DNA of 64,000 nt from Accumulibacter sp. (GCF_036625195.1 NZ_JAZKUG010000001.1:1798001-1862000), one strand, 5' to 3'. Counted from the stretch's first letter, positions 1-7,423 are shown. Notes: a model not told the origin generated them from the letters alone. Translations and numbers: made by a program.

Positions 1-237
1 CTTCGGCCCTCCCCAAGCCAAGCCCAGGCACCGCTCCCAGCCCCCTTCCAACATGACCTTCAGATACCAGGGACCGGTATAGTGCTGCTTGACGAAGAGT
101 TCCACTGCCTGGCGCTCCCGAGGAGTCAGCCCCAAGGCGGCCTCTGGGTTCACCCGCCAGACGCGCGAAATCACTTCGCCCAACGACAGTTCCGTCGGGG
201 CGTTCAAATCTTCCGGTGTCAAAGTTGAAGTGGACAT
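1..237 (-). CDS. Hypothetical phage-region protein, N-terminal 79 residues
   Basis: An open minus-strand frame starts with ATG at 237 and runs off the left edge. It begins MSTSTLTPEDLNAPTELSLG and contains the protein-like stretch QAVELFVKQHYTGPWYLKVM. It lies in a different frame from the polyvalent-protein ORF and overlaps its 3' end, so it is either the next gene of a tightly packed phage operon or the continuation of that protein after a frameshift. I see no clear ribosome binding site before the ATG. I do not recognise a family. Confidence 0.45.
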   Translation of the reverse strand, partial: MSTSTLTPEDLNAPTELSLGEVISRVWRVNPEAALGLTPRERQAVELFVKQHYTGPWYLKVMLEGGWERCLGLAWGGPK

Positions 238-2602
238 CTGCGATTTCGGGAACCAGTTTCGAGACCAGATCGTACGAAGCCTGCAGCAGGAAGGGGAGGT
301 TTTCTTGGTTGGGGAACCAACGCAGCCCGTTCCACCGGAGCATACTTGAGTGCGGCTCCATGAACCTCGTCGTGCCGGACTTCAGGGCCAGCGAGATCAT
401 GTTCTCCAGCCGTCTACGTCTACCAGCTTCGGTGATACCCTCCGGATCACCGATGAACTTCAGGCCGTTGTTGTGCGCGTACGCACCGGCCACTTGGTAG
501 ACTTTCGACCCGTTGCTCCCTGGGGTCAAACCGCCGACGTTCACCCAGACCGCGCTGTTCTTCTGGAAGATGTACGAGGTTTCTCTGTTCGGGAAAGAAA
601 GCTTCCAGGCCTTGTCGGCTCGCGGGTAATGAAAACCATCCCCGGGCTTTGCCCCGGCATCGATGCGTATCTCGCGCAGAGGCACAGACGGCTGAATGGC
701 TTGGTTGATATCCGCGAGGTCCTTCGCGCTGGTCCGCGGCGTGCGGAAGAAGGTGTCCCCGTACTCGTCCGCATATTTGCGAATCTCCGCCGCCGCACGG
801 GCGGCGCTACGGCGGAGGCTCAGGTCATCGACAGTGATCGTCCAGGCCGCGCCGGCGGCGGCACTACCGGTGCCGTTTTCTTCGCGTACTCCGCGGCCTC
901 TTTCAGCGCGAGCGCGTGCCGCTGCTGGCGATCCTTCGAAGTCGATTTTCGTGTTTCGGTTGATGTCATAACTGCCCGCTCCAAGCCGGTCCCAGAACTT
1001 CTCGCTCTGGGGAAGAACGTCGATAACCCGCACCCCGTCGTAGGTGGATGCGAGAATGGTTTCAACCAACCGGGTGCCCAAGCCAGTACCGGGCAGCCCG
1101 ATCGCCAAGTCGTGGATAGCGCTGATCTCGTCGAGACCGTTGACCTCTGCGTCCAGGAAGCCCCGCGAGCGCCGCTTGTCGTCCAGGATGGCAAAGCGGT
1201 AGGCCGGATCCTCGACGAACGCGGCATGCCCCCAAGGCAGACCGTTCTCGATCTCGAAATCACCCCCGCCAACGGAGTGGCGACGGATGGCTTCGAGCGT
1301 GAAACCACGCCCTTGGTAGACCGGCCCGCGGTCGTTGAACGACTGCGACAGCCACTCATACCGCTTGCGCTCGGGGCTGAACTTCGCCGGGCGCTTGACG
1401 ATCTCGTCGCGGTAGTACTTGCGCGCATCGTCCAAGTGACCCACACCGATCTGCGGGAGCAGCACGGGGATGAGTCGCTTCCACTCGGCCCCGGTCAGCT
1501 CGCCTGCCGGCAGAGCCTTCGAGGTGAGAACGGCGTGCCGCTGCTGGCCGTAGCTTGACAGCGTCGCTTGCTGCGCTAGGGGAACGTCCGGGCGATCGAC
1601 CTGGCCGATGTATTCGACCGGGACGCTGCGCTCGCCGAGGAGGACGGCGATTCCGTAGTCGTGGTTCAGATAGCCATCGAAGCCCCGGTCGAGAACCGCG
1701 GATTCAAAGTCGGAGAAGGTATTCGTTGCCCGCAGATCGAGCGGGTCGTTGGTGTAATCGTAGAGGTTGTCGAGCCGGGCTCGGTGCGCGTGACTGCCGA
1801 CGCCCTCCTCGGGCTTGATGCCCCGCCCGGAATTGACGTAGAAGTAGATGCGCTGCTTGATGCGCGGGTCGGAGGGCCCCCGTACCCGCTCGACTTTGGC
1901 ACCACGAATCCCGGTGCTGAAGTAGGAGGAATCCAGGCGCGAGCGCTGCGCCCGGGAGTAATGAACCCTCTCGGCGCTTACGCTTTCGGGTTGTACCGGT
2001 CGCCGAAGTCCCTCTTGGCCATCTCTTCCCAGGCGTCGATCGCCGGCTGCATCGGGTCCGGAAGCTCCTCGCCCAGTGCTGAGCCTTGCGACGCCCCAGC
2101 CGTAGTCTCGGGCGTAGCGCTCGTTGATGCGGGCGATGGCTGGCGAAAGGACACCATCGGCCCACTCTTGTAGATCGGGTCGTCGGGCTTCGCCCACCCG
2201 AGATCGATAACTTTCACCTTTCGGATTCTCCTTCCAGTTGTTTTCGACGGCGTCACCGTCGAACGTGAAACTGTCCAAATAACAACCGTGCGCCCAGGCC
2301 GGCAACCGACCCAGGGCTTTTCTGACTATACCCCGGAACTGCGCGGGCGAGAACCGCTTTTCCGCGTCCTCGTTGAAGCTGGTGAAGTTGAGCATCCGCA
2401 CCCCCGGTGGGGGTGCTGCTGCGCTCAATCGGGCCCGGGACTCCGGGTCAACTTTGACCCCGCCCTCGTTGTCCGCCACGATGCTGATCTTGGGCAGGAT
2501 GGTTTGCGCCCAAGCCGCCACAACCCCCTGCCAAGCGCTCGGTCCGAAGAGGGTGCTGCGGAAGTCGATGCCAAGGACACTCCCGGCCTTCAGCCGGTCC
2601 AT
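1..2602 (-). CDS. Phage-type large polyvalent protein, partial (no stop in window)
   Basis: A continuous minus-strand frame runs from an ATG at 2602 (MDRLKAGSVLGIDF) to the left edge. The part I recognise spans about 1965 down to 200: VHYSRAQRSRLDSSYF, then STGIRGAKVERV, IKQRIYFYVNSGRGI, RARLDNLYDYTNDP and FESAVLDRGFDGYL. This series is characteristic of the large multidomain 'polyvalent' proteins that phages and conjugative elements inject with their DNA. It is followed by an acetyltransferase-like stretch (IHDLAIGLPGTGLGTRLVETILAS). The upstream third lies in the first copy of a 693-bp tandem repeat and may be a fusion product rather than native sequence, because codon third positions suggest another frame is used around 1980-2100. 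The C-terminal border is uncertain, since an alternative-frame ORF begins at 237. The family assignment is from memory of motif order. Confidence 0.5.
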   Translation of the reverse strand, partial: MDRLKAGSVLGIDFRSTLFGPSAWQGVVAAWAQTILPKISIVADNEGGVKVDPESRARLSAAAPPPGVRMLNFTSFNEDAEKRFSPAQFRGIVRKALGRLPAWAHGCYLDSFTFDGDAVENNWKENPKGESYRSRVGEARRPDLQEWADGVLSPAIARINERYARDYGWGVARLSTGRGASGPDAAGDRRLGRDGQEGLRRPVQPESVSAERVHYSRAQRSRLDSSYFSTGIRGAKVERVRGPSDPRIKQRIYFYVNSGRGIKPEEGVGSHAHRARLDNLYDYTNDPLDLRATNTFSDFESAVLDRGFDGYLNHDYGIAVLLGERSVPVEYIGQVDRPDVPLAQQATLSSYGQQRHAVLTSKALPAGELTGAEWKRLIPVLLPQIGVGHLDDARKYYRDEIVKRPAKFSPERKRYEWLSQSFNDRGPVYQGRGFTLEAIRRHSVGGGDFEIENGLPWGHAAFVEDPAYRFAILDDKRRSRGFLDAEVNGLDEISAIHDLAIGLPGTGLGTRLVETILASTYDGVRVIDVLPQSEKFWDRLGAGSYDINRNTKIDFEGSPAAARARAERGRGVREENGTGSAAAGAAWTITVDDLSLRRSAARAAAEIRKYADEYGDTFFRTPRTSAKDLADINQAIQPSVPLREIRIDAGAKPGDGFHYPRADKAWKLSFPNRETSYIFQKNSAVWVNVGGLTPGSNGSKVYQVAGAYAHNNGLKFIGDPEGITEAGRRRRLENMISLALKSGTTRFMEPHSSMLRWNGLRWFPNQENLPFLLQASYDLVSKLVPEIADVHFNFDTGRFERPDGTVVGRSDFARLAGEPRGRLGADSSGAPGSGTLRQAALYRSLVSEGHVGRGLGAVPGLGLGRAE
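1978..2217 (-). CDS. Small ORF in repeat copy 1 (79 aa)
   Basis: A GTG start at 2217 is preceded by AAGGAG about ten bases upstream. The product begins VKVIDLGWAKPDDPIYKSG, is Pro/Ser/Thr-rich in the middle, and ends with an acidic helix-like tail (EEMAKRDFGDRYNPKA) before TAA. Codon third positions are strongly G/C in this frame through the C-terminal half, more so than in the overlapping frame. Either this is a separate small gene overlapping its neighbour, or its second half is the true C-terminus of the upstream frame after loss of one G in a GGG run near 2070. I do not recognise a family. Confidence 0.4.
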   Translation of the reverse strand: MKVIDLGWAKPDDPIYKSGPMVSFRQPSPASTSATPETTAGASQGSALGEELPDPMQPAIDAWEEMAKRDFGDRYNPKA

Positions 2603-2604
2603 CC

Positions 2605-3297
2605 CCGGTGCCGAAGTACGAGGAATCCAGGCGCGAGCGCTGCGCCCGGGAGTAATGGACCCCCTCGGCGCTTACGCTTTCGGGTTGTACCTGTCGCCGA
2701 AGTCCTTCCGCCCCATCTCCTCGATTGCGTCGATCGCCGGCTGCATCGGGTCCGGAAGCTCCTCGCCCGGTGCTGAGCTTTGCGACGCCCCAGCCGTAGT
2801 CTCGGGCGTAGCGCTCGTTAATGCGGGCGATGGCTGGCGAAAGGACACCATCGGCCCACTCTTGTAGATCGGGTCGTCGGGCTTCGCCCACCCGCGATCG
2901 ATAACCCTCGCCATTCGGATTCTCCTTCCAGTTGTTCTCGACGGCGTCACCGTCGAACGTGAAACTGTCCAAATACCAATCATGCGCCCAAGCCGGCAAC
3001 CGACCCAGGGCTTTCCTGACTATACCGCGGAACTGCGCGTGCGAGAACCGCTTTTCCGCGTCCTCGTTGAAGCTGGTGAAGTTGAGCATCCGCACCCCGG
3101 TGGGGGTGCTGCTGCGCTCAATCGGGCCCGGGACTCCGGGTCAACTTTGACCCCGCCCTCGTTGTCCGCCACGATGCTGTTCTTGGGCAGGATGGTTTGC
3201 GCCCAAGCCGCCACAACCCCCTGCCAAGCGCTCGGTCCGAAGAGGGTGCTGCGGAAGTCGATGCCAAGGACACTCCCGGCCTTCAGCCGGTCCATCC
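2605..3297 (-). pseudogene. Repeat copy 2 of the polyvalent-protein region, frame-broken
   Basis: On the minus strand this copy reads MDRLKAGSVLGIDFRSTLFG from 3295 in one frame. It then needs a one-base shift at the C-run near 3090 to continue as MLNFTSFNEDAEKRFSHAQ from 3089. At its distal end the VHYSRAQ block reaches SSYFGTG and again needs a shift (GGGG before the ATG at 2602) to enter the next copy. Copy 1 lacks the first frameshift because it has five C's instead of four. The copy therefore looks non-functional as part of one long protein, although the internal small ORF stays intact. Confidence 0.55.
2672..2914 (-). CDS. Small ORF in repeat copy 2 (80 aa)
   Basis: ATG at 2914 is preceded by AAGGAG seven bases upstream, and the product begins MARVIDRGWAKPDDPIYKSG. 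It is the intact paralogue of the ORFs at 1978-2217 and 3365-3631, and it ends EEMGRKDFGDRYNPKA. All three keep start signal, length and stop, while the surrounding frames are broken, which argues that this frame may be translated. Function unknown. Confidence 0.4.
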   Translation of the reverse strand: MARVIDRGWAKPDDPIYKSGPMVSFRQPSPALTSATPETTAGASQSSAPGEELPDPMQPAIDAIEEMGRKDFGDRYNPKA

Positions 3298-3788
3298 CCG
3301 GTGCCGAAGTACGAGGAATCCAGGCGCGAGCGCTGCGCCCGGGAGTAATGAACCCTCTCGGCGCTTACGCTTTCGGGTTGTCTTTCGAGTTGTCTTTCGG
3401 GTTGTACCGGTCGCCGAAGTCCCGCTTGAGCATCTCTTCGATCGTGTCGATCGCCGGCTGCATCGGGTCCGGAAGCTCCTCGCCCAGTGCTGAGCCTTGC
3501 GACGCCCCAGCCGTAGTCTCGGGCGTAGCGCTCGTTGATGCGGGCGATGGCTGGCGAAAGGACACCATCGGCCCACTCTTGTAGATCGGGTCGTCGGGCT
3601 TCGCCCACCCGCGATCGATAATTCTCGCCATTTGGATTCTCCTTCCAGTTGTTCTCGACGGCGTCTCCGTCGAACGTGAAACCTCGCAAGCGGGCTTCGC
3701 CGGTCCATGCCGACAACCGACCCAGGGCTTTTTTGACTATACCCCGGGACTGCGCGTGTGAGAACCGCTTTTCCGCGTCCTCGTTGAA
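3298..3788 (-). pseudogene. Repeat copy 3 (partial) of the polyvalent-protein region
   Basis: This partial copy starts within NEDAEKRFSHAQSRG at 3788 and runs through the VHYSRAQ block to the copy 2 junction. Residues around 3680-3720 (LSAWTGEARLRGFTF) diverge from the other copies. The right border joins a different protein (TVKLPKGADAQYVDQVYQLL) out of frame. It is best read as a remnant fused to the neighbouring gene by recombination. Confidence 0.5.
3365..3631 (-). CDS. Small ORF in repeat copy 3 (88 aa)
   Basis: ATG at 3631 has AAGGAG seven bases upstream. The product begins MARIIDRGWAKPDDPIYKSG and ends GDRYNPKDNSKDNPKA. The extra eight residues come from the 24-bp in-frame duplication specific to this copy. 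It is the third intact version of the small ORF in the repeat unit. Function unknown. Confidence 0.4.
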   Translation of the reverse strand: MARIIDRGWAKPDDPIYKSGPMVSFRQPSPASTSATPETTAGASQGSALGEELPDPMQPAIDTIEEMLKRDFGDRYNPKDNSKDNPKA

Positions 3789-4099
3789 AGCAGTTGGTAG
3801 ACTTGGTCGACGTACTGCGCGTCCGCCCCTTTCGGAAGCTTGACGGTAAGCTGCCACCCCTCAACCGTCCAGGGCGCCGCCTTGGCGCTGATCGGCAGCA
3901 TGCCGTCCTGGCGGAACACCACCCCCATCGTCGTCGCGACATCGAGCGCCTTGGCGCCATCGGACAGCGACACCCTATAGGACGGGTTGGTGTCGTGGAG
4001 GTAGCTCCCGGTGCCGGCGGCCAGCTGAAACAGCAGCACCGTGAAAAGAGGCGCAAGGCTAGGCGTGGCAAGGGTTTCAGCAGGTGTAGCGAAAGCCAT
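3737..4099 (-). CDS. Truncated hypothetical protein fused to the repeat
   Basis: ATG at 4099 gives MAFATPAETLATPSLAP followed by a short hydrophobic segment (LFTVLLFQLAAG), then a soluble-looking domain (SYRVSLSDGAKALDVATTMG, WTVEGWQLTVKLPKGAD). After about 3788 the frame enters repeat copy 3 out of register and stops at 3737, so the native C-terminus has been lost. No clear ribosome binding site precedes the ATG. I do not recognise the family. Its neighbours suggest it belongs to the same phage- or ICE-like block. Confidence 0.4.
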   Translation of the reverse strand: MAFATPAETLATPSLAPLFTVLLFQLAAGTGSYLHDTNPSYRVSLSDGAKALDVATTMGVVFRQDGMLPISAKAAPWTVEGWQLTVKLPKGADAQYVDQVYQLLSTRTRKSGSHTRSPGV

Positions 4100-4146
4100 A
4101 CCGCAGACTTGCCGAATGATTTCGGCGAATCTCAGGGAAAGAAATC

Positions 4147-4785
4147 GTGGGTGGCTTCGGTAGCGGACGCGGGCAAGGCGGAAAGGACACCACAAGCGAC
4201 ATGCGGACGCTGGATATTCGGCGGCTGCAACGCGACGGCCTGCTGACACCGGGGCGGGCCTCCGGTTGGCAATGGGCACGCAACGGTGAAGATGTGGCGT
4301 CGATCCAGATTGGCTGTGAAACCGACTGCGTGATGCTCAGCTACCAAAGCCGGAACAACGGCGGCGAGTGGCAAGCAATGGCGTACGCTGTCCATCTGGA
4401 CTGGACGCCCTACAACCTTGGCGGCCGGCGGGCTTGGTTTCGCTGCCCGGCGAGAGGATGCGGGCGGCGCGTGGCGATTCTCTACGGCGGTACTATCCCC
4501 GCCTGTCGGCACTGCTACCGTCTGGCCTATGCAAGCCAGCGGGAAGCCGAGGACGATCGTGCGTGGCGGCAGGCGGAGAAGATCCGGAGGAGACTGGGGT
4601 GGCCTGCGGGGATTGCGAACCCCGCAGGCGGGAAGCCCAAGGGGATGCACCGGCAAACCTTCCGGCGTCTGACCGCGGCCCACGACGCGCATGCCGAGGC
4701 ATCCCTGGCAGGTCTAACCAAATGGCTGGAGTCAATGAAGAGGCGACAGCGCGGTGTGTGCGATGAGGCGGATGAGTGGCGCTGA
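4147..4785 (+). CDS. Zinc-ribbon hypothetical protein (MGGFGSGR type)
   Basis: A 212-residue protein with GTG start at 4147, chosen because an AGGGAAAG ribosome binding site lies just upstream and the product then begins MGGFGSGRGQGGKDT. A LDIRRLQRDGLLTPG block is followed by two cysteine pairs (WFRCPARGCGRR and IPACRHCYRLAYASQ) that look like a zinc ribbon. The C-terminus is basic and helical. Proteins with this opening recur as hypothetical genes in mobile regions of proteobacteria; no function is known to me. It is divergent from the phage-derived block and sits between it and tRNA-Ser. Confidence 0.75.
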   Translation: MGGFGSGRGQGGKDTTSDMRTLDIRRLQRDGLLTPGRASGWQWARNGEDVASIQIGCETDCVMLSYQSRNNGGEWQAMAYAVHLDWTPYNLGGRRAWFRCPARGCGRRVAILYGGTIPACRHCYRLAYASQREAEDDRAWRQAEKIRRRLGWPAGIANPAGGKPKGMHRQTFRRLTAAHDAHAEASLAGLTKWLESMKRRQRGVCDEADEWR

Positions 4786-4848
4786 ATCTGTTTCGCAAAA
4801 ACAGAAGGTCGTTGCCGTTGCCTTGGAGGGAGGCAACAAGCTTTTCGT

Positions 4849-5319
4849 TCACGCCCAGCCAGACACCATGGGAACCAAGCTTCCATCCTCAATTTGCATG
4901 ACCAGTGTCGAGACACAGAGCGGTTCTTGAGGGACGTCAAGCCGAAACGGCTGATACTCGCCCTCCACGCTGCGCACTTGCTCGGGAATCGACTGTGCCA
5001 GTGATTCAATCAGCGGACCGAACAGGTTCCGGTGGCAATACGGGTCTCTGATCATCGACGCCTGTGCTACGTCTTGCATTTCGCCGAAGACCATGTGCTG
5101 CATGGTGAAATTGCTCGGCACCTTGTGCCACGGCGCGGAAAGAAAATCGGTCGCCGCGAGTTGGCGCAGCAGCGCCAGCTTTTCGGCGTCCGATCCCTGC
5201 ATGACGTAGGCCTTTCCGGCCAAGCGCAGGATGGTGCCGTCTTCTCCCGTGTAGGCCCAAAGGTTGATGACCACTTCCGGGTGCTCCAGCGGGTGCCCGG
5301 TCGCCCGCCGATACTTCAT
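4849..5319 (-). CDS. Hypothetical protein, 156 aa
   Basis: The frame is open from 5430, but its first 37 codons cover the tRNA terminator, so I place the start at the ATG at 5319 (MKYRRATGHPLEHPEVV). The product is soluble, with HPEVVINLWAYTGEDGTILR, FTMQHMVFGEMQDVAQ and a C-terminal VSTLVMQIEDGSLVPMV. No signal peptide, membrane segment or recognised motif is seen, and the ribosome binding site is weak. It lies between an orphan zinc-ribbon gene and tRNA-Ser and may be accessory. Confidence 0.55.
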   Translation of the reverse strand: MKYRRATGHPLEHPEVVINLWAYTGEDGTILRLAGKAYVMQGSDAEKLALLRQLAATDFLSAPWHKVPSNFTMQHMVFGEMQDVAQASMIRDPYCHRNLFGPLIESLAQSIPEQVRSVEGEYQPFRLDVPQEPLCVSTLVMQIEDGSLVPMVSGWA

Positions 5320-5415
5320 AGCTAATGTCCAAAAAGTCAGCGATGGCGGGACGCCGGCAGCCTTCCAACCGGACGATTGATTGATAGTCGGTTTGATAGT
5401 TGACCGTGAATAGGA

Positions 5416-5444
5416 ATAAAAAAAGCCCACTAAAACATGGGCTT
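5416..5444 (-). terminator. Rho-independent terminator after tRNA-Ser
   Basis: On the minus strand a 7-bp perfect stem, AAGCCCA/TGGGCTT (5423-5429 with 5438-5444), has an 8-base loop and is followed by a T tract. It sits just downstream of the tRNA-Ser 3' end and would end the lysC-tRNA transcript. Confidence 0.85.
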
Positions 5445-5456
5445 AATTGATTGCCC

Positions 5457-5550
5457 TGGCGGAGACGAAGGGATTCGAACCCTTGATGCAGGTTTATGCC
5501 CGCATGCTCCCTTAGCAGGGGAGTGCCTTCGACCTCTCGGCCACGTCTCC
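5457..5550 (-). tRNA. tRNA-Ser (anticodon GCU), CCA encoded
   Basis: The minus-strand acceptor arms GGAGACG (5544-5550) and CGTCTCC (5461-5467) pair perfectly. The T arm is GGGTTCGAATCCC, and the anticodon stem-loop is CTCCCCTGCTAAGGGAG with anticodon GCT. A long variable arm identifies a class II serine tRNA. The discriminator G at 5460 is followed by an encoded CCA (5459-5457). The 5' base overlaps the last base of the lysC stop codon, so the tRNA is probably processed from a lysC transcript. Its 3' end faces the accessory segment. Confidence 0.95.
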
Positions 5551-6830
5551 TAGGACGGCGAGATGATATCGGTTTCACCTCGGCCGGTCAAACCCAACTT
5601 CGACTTCGGGGGCTTCTCGAGACCGAAGGCCTTGTGCAGTACGCGCACGGCAAGTTCCAGGTACTTTTCCTCGATCACCACCGAGATCTTGATTTCGGAA
5701 GTCGAAATCATCTGCAGGTTGATGTTTTCCTTCGCCAGCGCAGCGAACATCCTGCTGGCGACGCCAGGATGCGAGCGCATGCCGACTCCGACTGCTGAAA
5801 CCTTGCAGGTCGTCGCGTCGCCGCTGACGTCGCGTGCCCCGATTTTCTCCTTGACGCCGTCGAGGATTTGGAGCGACCTGCTGAAGTCGTTGCGATTGAC
5901 GGTGAACGAGAAATCGGTGGTGCCGTCGCGGCCGATGTTCTGGATGATCATGTCGACGTCGATGTTGGCGTCGGCGATCGGCCCAAGGATCTGGTAGGCA
6001 ATCCCCGGGCGATCCGGGACGCCCAGTACGGTCAGTTTGGCTTCGTCGCGGTTGAAAGCGATGCCGGAGATGATCGGTTGTTCCATTTGGCCTTTTTCCT
6101 CAACAGTGATCAGTGTTCCTGCGCCCTCATCTTCGAAGCTCGAAAGGACACGCAATTTGACTTTGTACTTGCCGGCAAACTCCACCGAGCGGATTTGCAG
6201 CACCTTCGATCCGAGACTGGCCATTTCGAGCATTTCCTCGAAGGTGATCGTGTCCAACTTCCGGGCTTCCGGGACAACGCGCGGGTCGGTCGTATACACA
6301 CCGTCCACGTCGGTATAAATCTGGCACTCGTCGGCTTTCATCGCCGCTGCGAGAGCCACCGCCGAGGTGTCCGATCCGCCGCGACCGAGCGTCGTGATAT
6401 TACCTTCCTCGTCGGCACCCTGAAAACCGGCGACCACCACCACGTGTCCGTCGGCGAGGGCCTTGCGGATCCGGCCTTGATCGATCTTCAGGATGCGCGC
6501 CTTGGTAAAGGTGCTGTCGGTCAGGACGCCGACCTGCGGACCGGTAAAACTCTTCGCCTTGACTCCTTCCCCGTGCATCGCCATGGCCAACAGGGCGATC
6601 GTCACTTGTTCGCCGGTGGAAGCGATGACGTCGAGTTCGCGCGGGTCTGGCGAGGGAGAAATCTCTTTCGCCAGAGCCAAGAGGCGATTGGTCTCCCCAG
6701 CCATCGCCGACGGAACCAGAACGATGTCGTGCCCCTGCGCGCGCCAGCGTGCGACACGCCGCGCGACATTCCTGATGCGCTCCGTCGAACCGACCGACGT
6801 GCCACCGAACTTCTGTACGATCAATGCCAT
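5550..6830 (-). CDS. lysC: Aspartate kinase
   Basis: Cytoplasmic aspartokinase catalyses ATP-dependent phosphorylation of aspartate, the first step toward lysine, threonine and methionine. The product (426 aa) begins MALIVQKFGGTSVGSTERI, with the K-F-G-G-T-S motif of the kinase fold, and carries LGRGGSDTSAVALAAAMKAD in the catalytic domain. Two ACT regulatory domains follow (from about residue 265: LTVLGVPDRPGIAYQILG and VSAVGVGMRSHPGVASRMF), as expected for a feedback-inhibited enzyme. I chose the ATG at 6830 over the upstream ATG at 6866 because the family begins at MALIVQKFGG. The TAG stop shares its last base with the tRNA-Ser 5' end. Confidence 0.95.
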   Translation of the reverse strand: MALIVQKFGGTSVGSTERIRNVARRVARWRAQGHDIVLVPSAMAGETNRLLALAKEISPSPDPRELDVIASTGEQVTIALLAMAMHGEGVKAKSFTGPQVGVLTDSTFTKARILKIDQGRIRKALADGHVVVVAGFQGADEEGNITTLGRGGSDTSAVALAAAMKADECQIYTDVDGVYTTDPRVVPEARKLDTITFEEMLEMASLGSKVLQIRSVEFAGKYKVKLRVLSSFEDEGAGTLITVEEKGQMEQPIISGIAFNRDEAKLTVLGVPDRPGIAYQILGPIADANIDVDMIIQNIGRDGTTDFSFTVNRNDFSRSLQILDGVKEKIGARDVSGDATTCKVSAVGVGMRSHPGVASRMFAALAKENINLQMISTSEIKISVVIEEKYLELAVRVLHKAFGLEKPPKSKLGLTGRGETDIISPS

Positions 6831-7084
6831 GGAAGATCCCGTTGAGCAGTGCCAAAAGCCCGCCATTCTAAGACAACGCCGCGCTTGACAGCAAAAAGCT
6901 CGGCGCCGAGACCGGCAAGAGGCAGGTCCCGGATCTGCTGCATCGATGCCTTCGATCCCGCTTGCAATTGCGGATGAAATCCTTATAGTGTGGCGTGTGA
7001 CATTCCATCCATATGGTATGTCGTGACGGCAGCGACGAGGGGAGCCTGCTGCGAGGCGTCAACCAATAGCAAGAAAGGACTGTC

Positions 7085-7423
7085 ATGAGCACCGTCAAGG
7101 TCGTTGAACGGGTCGATCCGCGCGAGATTCGTCGCAGACTCGGCATGAATCAGCAACAGTTCTGGTCGAAGATCGGCGTCACGCAGAGCGGTGGTTCGCG
7201 CTACGAGAGCGGTCGCAATATGCCGAAGCCGGTACGGGAACTCCTCCGCCTGGTGCATGTCGAGCAGATCGACATCCAGCGCATCAAGCGCGAGGACTTC
7301 GAGGTGGCGGAGTACCTCAAGGCCGAGGATCCGGACCAGTTCAAGGCGCTCAGGAAGGCAGCGAAGAACAAGCTCAAGAAAGCGGCCGCGAAGTCCTCTG
7401 CAGACGGCCAGCTTGCTCCCTAG
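7085..7423 (+). CDS. XRE-family helix-turn-helix protein
   Basis: A 112-residue protein starting at ATG 7085 behind AAAGGA. Residues about 13-40 (IRRRLGMNQQQFWSKIGV, then GGSRYESGR) form a Cro/CI-type helix-turn-helix. A linker (EQIDIQRIKREDFEVAEYL) and a very lysine/alanine-rich C-terminus (KAAKNKLKKAAAK) follow. It stands alone between lysC and recN on the opposite strand to both. It is probably a DNA-binding regulator; its target cannot be read from the sequence. Confidence 0.8.
   Translation: MSTVKVVERVDPREIRRRLGMNQQQFWSKIGVTQSGGSRYESGRNMPKPVRELLRLVHVEQIDIQRIKREDFEVAEYLKAEDPDQFKALRKAAKNKLKKAAAKSSADGQLAP

Larger units (their letters stand above)
1911..3788 (-). repeat. 693-bp tandem direct repeat, 2.7 copies
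   Basis: Copy 1 is 1911-2604, copy 2 is 2605-3297 and partial copy 3 is 3298-3788. The recurring string cggcgcttacgctttcgggt starts at 1972, 2666 and 3359, which gives spacings of 694 and 693. The unit of 693 bases is exactly 231 codons. Copy 1 has one extra C in a C-run near 2401. Copy 3 carries a 24-bp insertion near 3381, which is itself a short duplication. Copies differ by scattered substitutions, so the amplification is not an immediate assembly stutter. Copy 3 ends abruptly at 3788 against unrelated sequence. Confidence 0.9.

Noticed and set aside
350..1558. 402-residue plus-strand ORF over the polyvalent-protein region
   Set aside because: The opposite strand reads recognisable polyvalent-protein motifs across the same bases; the plus frame has low-complexity Arg/Ala/Gly composition and no motifs or ribosome binding site.
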